58,327 bases of DNA, from the NCBI RefSeq assembly GCF_000421705.1, contig NZ_ATXN01000009.1, positions 1 to 58,327 of the forward strand. The letters are read 5' to 3'. Numbering within the stretch: position 1 is the stretch's first letter; each line of letters opens with the position of its first letter. The notes under the pieces are model-generated. The model ran no database searches, was not told the origin of the DNA, and was given only the letters and a program-made list of their open reading frames with translations. This DNA is from Brevundimonas naejangsanensis DSM 23858. GTDB taxonomy: Bacteria; Pseudomonadota; Alphaproteobacteria; Caulobacterales; Caulobacteraceae. Made by a program: the position numbers and the translations under genes. Shown in pieces: positions 53,267 to 58,327 of the stretch.

Positions 53267-53339
53267 GCCTCAAGCAGCGCGACCGCGCGATAGGCGACCT
53301 AGAATGGCCTCAAGCAGCGCGAATGCGCGGTAGGCCACC
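53267..53339. repeat. 33-base direct repeat, two copies at 40-base spacing
   Basis: Copies at 53267-53299 and 53307-53339 match at 29 of 33 positions (GCCTCAAGCAGCGCGA shared, then scattered changes). Read on the minus strand both encode VAYRA(F/V)ALLEA. Three of the four differences are silent in that frame, although the 40-base period puts the copies out of frame with each other. Each copy has GGCCT/AGGCC- and GCGC-type self-complementarity. No larger gene contains them. Confidence 0.6.
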
Positions 53340-53340
53340 A

Positions 53341-53373
53341 AAAAGAAAGGGCGGCCCGTCGCCGGACCGCCCT
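53341..53373 (-). terminator. intrinsic terminator of the Oar-like receptor gene
   Basis: On the minus strand the stem GGGCGGTCC/GGGCCGCCC (near-perfect, short loop, 53373-53349) is followed by TTTCTTTT (53348-53341). It lies 24 bases after the receptor stop. Confidence 0.85.
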
Positions 53374-53397
53374 CCCCTAGTCTTCGTTCAGCGTCGC

Positions 53398-56300
53398 TTA
53401 GAAGCGATAGCGGACGCCGACCTTCACCTGCCACACCGACTCGGTGCCGAAGGTGCTCGGGCTGCGAGTCGAGAAGCCCGTGTAGTTGTACTTGCCGTCG
53501 ACGATCGAGGCCGCGACGTTGTTCGAGGTGTAGGGGAAGCCGATCTGTTGGATCGTGCCCCACTCGTCGTTGATCAGGTTGCCGAGGTTCTTGACGTCGA
53601 CATAGCCTTCCAGCTTCGCGCCGCCCGGGAAGAAGGCGGGCAGTTCCTGCGAGATGTGCAGGTCGACCGTCGTCACATAAGGCGACTTGAAGGCGTTACG
53701 CGGCGAGATTTCGCCAGCATATTTGATCAGGCCCGTCGAGTGCAGGAAGTCGTTGAAGGCGCCGACGTTGAAGTTCGGGCCATAGGTGACCAGCGGATCG
53801 CTGGTCGCCGTGACGTTCCCGGCCGAGTCGGCCGCCGGCACGTACAGCAGCTGACGCTGGGTCGTGACGTGTTCGCCGTACAGGTTCGCCGGGCTGGTGC
53901 CGAAGGTATAGCTGTAGGGCAGGCCCGAACGACGCTGGGCGTACAGGTTGAAGCGCGTGCGGTAGTCGCCGAAGAAGGCGCGCGAGTAGGTCAGGTTCAG
54001 CTTCAGCGCATGCTCGATCTCATAGTTCGAGTCCGCCAGGGTCGGGTCGTTAGGGTCCGACAGGGCGATGTTGCCGAAGTTCGAGCTGGCCGTCGACGAG
54101 GTCGCCGGCGAACGGTCCGTGCTGTCCAGATAGGTGTAGGACAGGTTGAAGCCCGCGCCGTCCAGCCAGCCGTCGTACCAGGCCTTATCCAGACCGATAG
54201 CGAACTGGTCGGTCTTGCCGCCATTCAGGTTGGTCAGCATCAGCACCTGCTGACCGCGACGGACCGGGTTCGGCCCAAAGATCGGGCGACCGTCAGGCGC
54301 CGTGCCGTTCTGGGTCTGAGCCATGCTGAGGTCGACCCAGCCGATGGCGTTCTCCAGTTCCGAGTGGACGTACTCGGCCGTCACGCTCCAGCCCGAGCCC
54401 ATGTTGAAGCGGCTCAGATCGAAGATCTTGTTGACGCCCAGCGAGGTCTTCCAGATCGACGGCGTCTTGAACGCCGGGCTGATCAGGTTGATGTTGCCGG
54501 TGCCGAGTTCAGCGCTCTCGGTGACCTTGTCCTTGAGCTGCTGGTTCGGATTCAGGCCATCGACGTTGGTCAGATACGAGCCGTCCGGGCAGACGCCGAA
54601 GCCGCCGGCGAACTGCGACTGGTAGTCAGCGGCCGACTTGCACTGGAACGAGCCCGTCAGGTTGCCGGGGTTCGAGTAGGAGTTCGAAATCCAGACGTTG
54701 GGCGAACCGCCCTGGAAGCGACCGAAACCGCCGTAGACGGTCAGGCTGGGATCCGGGCGCCAGTTGAAGCCGAAGCGCGGCTGCAGGATGCTGATGCCGT
54801 CCAGGTTGGTGTCGTTGCCGAAGCCGAAGCGGTCATAGAAAGCCTGGTTGTACTTCGGCTTGTCGTCCGAGGTGTACCAGTCGTAGCGCAGGCCGGCCGT
54901 CAGGGTCAGGTTGGGGCTGACCGACCATTCGTCCTGCAGGAACAAGGTGTTCAGCGCGTAGCTGAAGCTGGCGCCGCCGTCGTTCTTGTTGTTGCTGGCG
55001 GCGTTGGTGTAGCCGACCGAGGACGCCCTGCGGGCTTCGAAATCGGCCAGAGACGCGAACTCGTATTCAGCGTTGGCGACCTGGACAAACAGGTTGAAGA
55101 TGTCCTGTTCTTCGCGCTCATAGCCGCCGGTGAAGCGGTGACCGAAGCCGGCTTCCCAGTTGCCGACCAGGCGATACTGCATCGTGTCGACCGTCAGCAT
55201 ATTGGCGTGACGCGAACGCTCGGGACCGAAGCGGATCGAACGACGCACGCCGGTGTTCGGACCGGTCGGATCATCCAGATAGACCTGCATGGCGGCGAAG
55301 TCGTTGCCGCCCAGGCCGGTCGACAGACCTTCGGTTTCCTTGCGGCTGACCGAGAACTCGGTCGAGAAGGTGTCGGTCCAGTCGGAGAACAGCTGGGCCT
55401 TGTAGGCCGTCAGGTTCTGGTCGATCTGATAGGCCGACGACAGCAGACCGACGCTGACGTAGTTGCCGCTGGTGACCGTGTTGTTCAGGCGCAGATCGCT
55501 GCCCTTGGTCTGCTGGTACGAGAAGACCGCGCGGTGCTGGTCGTTGATGTTCCAGTCCAGCTTGGCGAAGTATTTCTCGTCCTGAACGGTCAGGGCGTCG
55601 GCCGACCAGTCGAGCGGATCGTAGCCGTAGACGCTCTTGGCGATGTTGCGGACCTGGTCAACCTGGGCCTGGGTGATGCCCGGCACCTGGTTGACGGCGC
55701 CCGAGCCTTCCGGACCGGACAGGACCGGTTGGGTCGACTCATATTTTTCGTAGTTCAGCAGGAAGAACAGGCGGTCCTTGATGATCGGGCCGCTGAGGGT
55801 CGCGCCCCAGGTCTTCTCTTCGAACTCGCCGGTCAGCGAGCGGTTCTGACGCTCGCCCGAGACGAAGTCCTTATAGCTGAAGCTGTCGCCGCGCAGGCTG
55901 TCGTTGGTGACTTCCCAGAAGGCTTCGCCGTGGAACTCATTGCCGCCCGACTTGGTGACCGAGTTGATCACGCCGCCGGTGAAGCTGCCGTACTGGACGC
56001 CGTAGGGAGCCACGTCGACGCTGACCGCTTGCAGCACCGAACGCGAGATCGGCGAACGCAGGGTCGGATAGCCGTTGCCGTTCAGGCCGAAGTCGTCGCC
56101 CTGCTTGATCCCGTCGATCAGCATGGCGTTGTAGCGGGTGTTCTGGCCGCCGATCGACAGGGCGTCGTTGTTCGTCGGGTCCACCGTGGCGAACGGGGTC
56201 GTGCGCACGATGTCCTTGATGTCGCGGCTGATGGACGGCAGCGTCTCGATGTCTTCCAGGTTCAGGCGAGCCGTCGGCGAGGTGCGCACAGCACGCACGC

Positions 56301-56688
56301 CGCGCACGACCACTTCAGCCACTTCGGTCGCGCCCGTGTCGGCCGCCATGGCCGAGACGGTGACGTCGAACACGGTCGGGGCGCCGATGCCGACGCTGCC
56401 CAGTTGAGCCGTCTCGGTCTGGCCGTCCACCATGACCGTCACCGAGTACGGGCCGCCGACGCGCAGGTTGCGGGCGGTGTACAGGCCGTCTTCATTGGTG
56501 ACCGTCGTGGTGCTGGTGCCCGACGGAATGTGGGTGACGACGACGGCCGTATTGGCCACCGGCGCGCCGGCCGCGTCCGTGATCACGCCCCGGATGCCGC
56601 CCGTGGTTTCCTGGGCGAAGGCGGCGCTGGAGGTCGCCAACAGGATAGCGGCGGCGGAAACCCCATAGGCGAGGTTGCGGTTCAACAT
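53398..56688 (-). CDS. Oar-like TonB-dependent receptor
   Basis: This 1096-residue receptor has a signal peptide ending SSAAFAQ (~residue 26). An N-terminal carboxypeptidase-regulatory-like beta-sandwich follows (GGIRGVITDAAGAPVANTAV, NEDGLYTARNLRVGGPYSV). A plug domain comes next (VVRGVRAVRTSPTARLNLED, GGQNTRYNAMLIDG, GVQYGSFTGGVINSVTKSGG), then a long barrel ending KVGVRYRF. This is the Oar/OmpA-related adhesin-receptor layout common in Caulobacterales and Xanthomonadales. The substrate is unknown, but the Pho box upstream points to phosphorus acquisition. ATG at 56688 starts a perfect signal peptide with AAGGA upstream; the frame continues to 56835 without conserved sequence. Confidence 0.92.
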   Translation of the reverse strand: MLNRNLAYGVSAAAILLATSSAAFAQETTGGIRGVITDAAGAPVANTAVVVTHIPSGTSTTTVTNEDGLYTARNLRVGGPYSVTVMVDGQTETAQLGSVGIGAPTVFDVTVSAMAADTGATEVAEVVVRGVRAVRTSPTARLNLEDIETLPSISRDIKDIVRTTPFATVDPTNNDALSIGGQNTRYNAMLIDGIKQGDDFGLNGNGYPTLRSPISRSVLQAVSVDVAPYGVQYGSFTGGVINSVTKSGGNEFHGEAFWEVTNDSLRGDSFSYKDFVSGERQNRSLTGEFEEKTWGATLSGPIIKDRLFFLLNYEKYESTQPVLSGPEGSGAVNQVPGITQAQVDQVRNIAKSVYGYDPLDWSADALTVQDEKYFAKLDWNINDQHRAVFSYQQTKGSDLRLNNTVTSGNYVSVGLLSSAYQIDQNLTAYKAQLFSDWTDTFSTEFSVSRKETEGLSTGLGGNDFAAMQVYLDDPTGPNTGVRRSIRFGPERSRHANMLTVDTMQYRLVGNWEAGFGHRFTGGYEREEQDIFNLFVQVANAEYEFASLADFEARRASSVGYTNAASNNKNDGGASFSYALNTLFLQDEWSVSPNLTLTAGLRYDWYTSDDKPKYNQAFYDRFGFGNDTNLDGISILQPRFGFNWRPDPSLTVYGGFGRFQGGSPNVWISNSYSNPGNLTGSFQCKSAADYQSQFAGGFGVCPDGSYLTNVDGLNPNQQLKDKVTESAELGTGNINLISPAFKTPSIWKTSLGVNKIFDLSRFNMGSGWSVTAEYVHSELENAIGWVDLSMAQTQNGTAPDGRPIFGPNPVRRGQQVLMLTNLNGGKTDQFAIGLDKAWYDGWLDGAGFNLSYTYLDSTDRSPATSSTASSNFGNIALSDPNDPTLADSNYEIEHALKLNLTYSRAFFGDYRTRFNLYAQRRSGLPYSYTFGTSPANLYGEHVTTQRQLLYVPAADSAGNVTATSDPLVTYGPNFNVGAFNDFLHSTGLIKYAGEISPRNAFKSPYVTTVDLHISQELPAFFPGGAKLEGYVDVKNLGNLINDEWGTIQQIGFPYTSNNVAASIVDGKYNYTGFSTRSPSTFGTESVWQVKVGVRYRF

Positions 56689-56779
56689 GGGTGCTGTGAT
56701 CCTTTTCGACGCATTTGCCAGAACGACAATCAGCGCGGTCATTGATGAGGCGGCTTTAGGCCCCCCATCGGACGCTCGG

Positions 56780-56808
56780 ACGACAACTGGATGACAGAAC
56801 GATGACAG
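56780..56808 (-). promoter_or_regulatory. Pho box upstream of the Oar-like receptor gene
   Basis: Read on the minus strand, CTGTCAT-CGTT-CTGTCAT-CCAG-TTGTCGT gives three units at exact 11-base spacing. The first two match the PhoB half-site consensus perfectly and the third matches at five of seven positions. The element ends 92 bases before the start codon. PhoB-dependent induction under phosphate limitation is the natural prediction. Confidence 0.8.
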
Positions 56809-56857
56809 CGCCCAAGGGTGACCTGAGAGCCACACCGTACAGAGGGCGGTTGGCGAC

Positions 56858-58102
56858 CTAGGCTAGGCGTGTGGCCAGGGCGTCCGCCACGCGTTCGGCG
56901 GTCGCGTCCAGCGCACGGGGCTCATGATAGTTGCCGTTGATCTGGGTCCGACTGATCACATAGGCGCGGAAGGCCGTGAACAGGCTGCGATCCGCAGGCG
57001 TGGGCGCGCCCCAGAAGGCGTCCAGGGACTTCTGATCGGTGAGCCCCTCGAAATCAAAGAACGCCTGCCCCAGCACCTTGACCGGCGTACCGAAACCAAG
57101 CGCCGACAGGGCCGCACTAGAGTTATTGACCACCATGCCGCGCGAAGCCCGGCACAGCTGAGCCAGATTGCCCCCGTCGATGAAGTCGACACGGCCAGTC
57201 AGGCCATGCCTGGCCGCAAGGCGTCGCGTCTCACGGCCCAGGTTGATCACGCCGGGATCCAGCGGATGGTTTTTGACAAGCAGCCGCATCGACGCAGGCG
57301 CCGAGCGGGCGAAGCTGGCCATCACCCGATCCAGGAAGGACAGATTGTCGTGAATCTCGGAGTAGCGCAGCAGTTGGGCGTCGCCGTCCCGCTGCAGACA
57401 GGCGATGAAGAAATCGCCCTTGGCCTGAAGGCGCCCCACATCCTTGGCCTGGGCGCCTGATACGGCGAGGGCCAGATATCGCCGCACATGGCCCACGCAC
57501 TGCCTCCACGGCGAAGCGGTGTAATAGTGGCGATAGTGCGGGAACATCAAACGGCCAAAGGGCTGGACCGCATGATAAAAGCTGATGTTGAGCACGTGAT
57601 GCGGCAGGATCTTGCCGACAGGCCTTGAAATCGGCAGTTCCGGCGGCGGCGGCGGATAGCCTGCGCCCGAACGCGGCAAGCCGCTCGAGGCATTGACGCC
57701 GTTCCGCTCCAGAGTGATCCAGTCCGGCCGAAAATAGCCGTTCTCCAGCACCCAGACACGGGCTGGAAGCTGCTTCGCCTGGGTCAAGACGCCCTGGTTA
57801 TAGGGGCCGCCCTCTCCGAAAAGGATGATGTCGGTGAACTCTTCAGCCAGACGCGCGACGTCCTGCGGCCATTGCGTGGCGGGACGGCGATAGACGAGGC
57901 CGCCGGCCCTCCCCCAGTTCGAAATGTCTCCGGCGTTGAACAGCATGCGGCGCACTTCGCCGCCCCGGCTCTCGATGGCGCGCGCCAGCCTGCGCCCGAA
58001 CCGCCCGAAGGGCGCGGACACGACAAGAAACCGCCGTCCAGTCAGGTCGACAGGAGCCTGTAGGCCGGCGACCGGCTGGTCTGGATCGAAGGGCGCGAGC
58101 AA
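56858..58102 (-). CDS. KpsS-like capsular polysaccharide synthesis/export protein
   Basis: This 414-residue protein of the capsule synthesis family has the KpsS N-module (DIILFGEGGPYNQGVL, VWVLENGYFRPDWITLERNG, VNASSGLPR) and C-module (FFIACLQRDGDAQLLRYS, LLVKNHPLDPG, VNNSSAALSALGFGTPVKVLGQAFFDFEG). It probably adds the first Kdo-type residue to the lipid anchor of a capsule, in the cytoplasm. It is a closer KpsS match than the gene at 16863 and lies 25 kb from the main capsule island. The start is TTG, with GAGAG about 9 bases upstream. The same frame continues upstream to about 58240 with protein-like sequence but no ATG, GTG or TTG, so the real N-terminus is uncertain. Confidence 0.87.
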   Translation of the reverse strand: MLAPFDPDQPVAGLQAPVDLTGRRFLVVSAPFGRFGRRLARAIESRGGEVRRMLFNAGDISNWGRAGGLVYRRPATQWPQDVARLAEEFTDIILFGEGGPYNQGVLTQAKQLPARVWVLENGYFRPDWITLERNGVNASSGLPRSGAGYPPPPPELPISRPVGKILPHHVLNISFYHAVQPFGRLMFPHYRHYYTASPWRQCVGHVRRYLALAVSGAQAKDVGRLQAKGDFFIACLQRDGDAQLLRYSEIHDNLSFLDRVMASFARSAPASMRLLVKNHPLDPGVINLGRETRRLAARHGLTGRVDFIDGGNLAQLCRASRGMVVNNSSAALSALGFGTPVKVLGQAFFDFEGLTDQKSLDAFWGAPTPADRSLFTAFRAYVISRTQINGNYHEPRALDATAERVADALATRLA

Positions 58103-58197
58103 ACGCTGATATCTCTCTAGCGACAGAGCCTTATTAAACTTCCGACCAAGACGAACAAGCGAATAGGGCCTGTGCGCCGCCTGAAGTTCAAACGCAA

Positions 58198-58280
58198 CCG
58201 CCGAACCCAGAAACCTGAGTTCGGCGGAAGGTTCTTATCGACGCTTCTTCGGTCGCGGGGGCCGGGATGAGCCGGCCCCC
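58198..58280 (-). terminator. two hairpins between the OmpA-like and KpsS-like genes
   Basis: The strong hairpin GGGGGCCGG/CCGGCCCCC (58257-58280, loop 6) lies 7 bases after the stop of the OmpA-like gene and probably ends its transcript, although no T-run follows. A second inverted repeat, CCGCCGAAC/GTTCGGCGG (58198-58227, loop 12), lies further downstream. Confidence 0.6.
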
Positions 58281-58287
58281 TTGAGCC

Positions 58288-58327
58288 TTAGAAGTTGATG
58301 TCGACGGTGGCGCGGCGGTTCAGCGGC
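58288..58327 (-). CDS. OmpA-like protein, C-terminal end
   Basis: Only the last 12 codons and the TAA are in the window; the gene enters from the right edge. The residues PLNRRATVDINF match the end of OmpA-type peptidoglycan-binding domains, which close with NRRV/A and a beta strand. The assignment rests on this short motif and on the stop being followed by a terminator hairpin. The gene at the left edge, also minus-strand, has an OmpA-like N-terminus, but the two pieces cannot be one complete gene in this window. Confidence 0.5.
   Translation of the reverse strand, partial: PLNRRATVDINF

Noticed and set aside
53212..56745. A 1177-codon open frame on the plus strand opposite the Oar-like receptor
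   Set aside because: The receptor on the minus strand has a signal peptide, plug and barrel motifs, a Pho box and a terminator. The opposite frame has only Arg/Val/Asp/Gln-rich low-complexity sequence.

Overview
The window looks like chromosomal DNA of a high-GC alphaproteobacterium of the order Caulobacterales, probably Brevundimonas or a close relative. This rests on the gene set rather than a database match: polyhydroxybutyrate (PHB) genes phaA and phaR, OmpA-type and TonB-dependent outer-membrane proteins including an Oar-like one, a type III-fold ornithine decarboxylase with a deoxyhypusine-synthase-like partner, bifunctional PutA, and extreme GC bias at third codon positions. No RNA gene, insertion sequence, prophage or CRISPR array was seen. 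No gene-free stretch exceeds about 260 bases.

Layout. 1-152: start of an OmpA-like gene (minus). 315-2522: mannose-1-phosphate guanylyltransferase fused to an AGE-type isomerase domain. 2648-5153: operon argB, HAD phosphatase, dapD. 5250-7562: lipidated subtilisin-type autotransporter. 7653-10913: phaA, trhA, phaR and small proteins. 10919-14354: a GT2 glycosyltransferase divergent from an ArnT-like transferase and an HMG-CoA-lyase-type enzyme. 14409-32412: a more AT-rich capsule island of two convergent operons. Its left arm (plus) carries methyltransferase, GT4, KpsS-like and KpsC-fusion genes. Its right arm (minus, read kpsM-kpsE-kpsT and onward) carries a small beta-sandwich protein, a TPR/DUF115-like protein, an inositol-monophosphatase-type enzyme, a coiled-coil protein, a DUF115-like/NeuB fusion, a NeuA-like cytidylyltransferase and a decayed second cytidylyltransferase. 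The arms meet near 21.76 kb.

32505-42483: putA, a mannosyltransferase-like GT4, a TonB-C-domain protein, phosphate and phosphonate-type uptake genes (phnC-phnD-phnE-pstS) and a DUF2254 membrane protein. 42703-45144: ornithine decarboxylase and deoxyhypusine-synthase-like protein. 45294-47980: small acidic protein, lipoprotein, class A acid phosphatase and a secreted beta-helix protein. 48194-51172: TonB-dependent receptor. 51260-53139: aguB and aguA. 53398-56688: Oar-like TonB-dependent receptor behind a near-perfect Pho box. 56858-58102: a second KpsS-like capsule protein. 58288-58327: the C-terminus of another OmpA-like gene.

Themes. First, a group 2/3-type (ABC-transporter) capsule whose genes for a nonulosonic-acid-like sugar are fused to a putative transfer-type domain; this is the least conventional system here. 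Second, phosphate scavenging: PstS, PhnCDE, an acid phosphatase and a Pho-box-controlled TonB receptor. Third, arginine, ornithine and polyamine metabolism: ArgB, ornithine decarboxylase, the DHS-like enzyme, AguA/AguB and PutA. Start codons were chosen by ribosome-binding site, signal peptide and family N-terminus. Where they differ from the longest reading frame this is stated.
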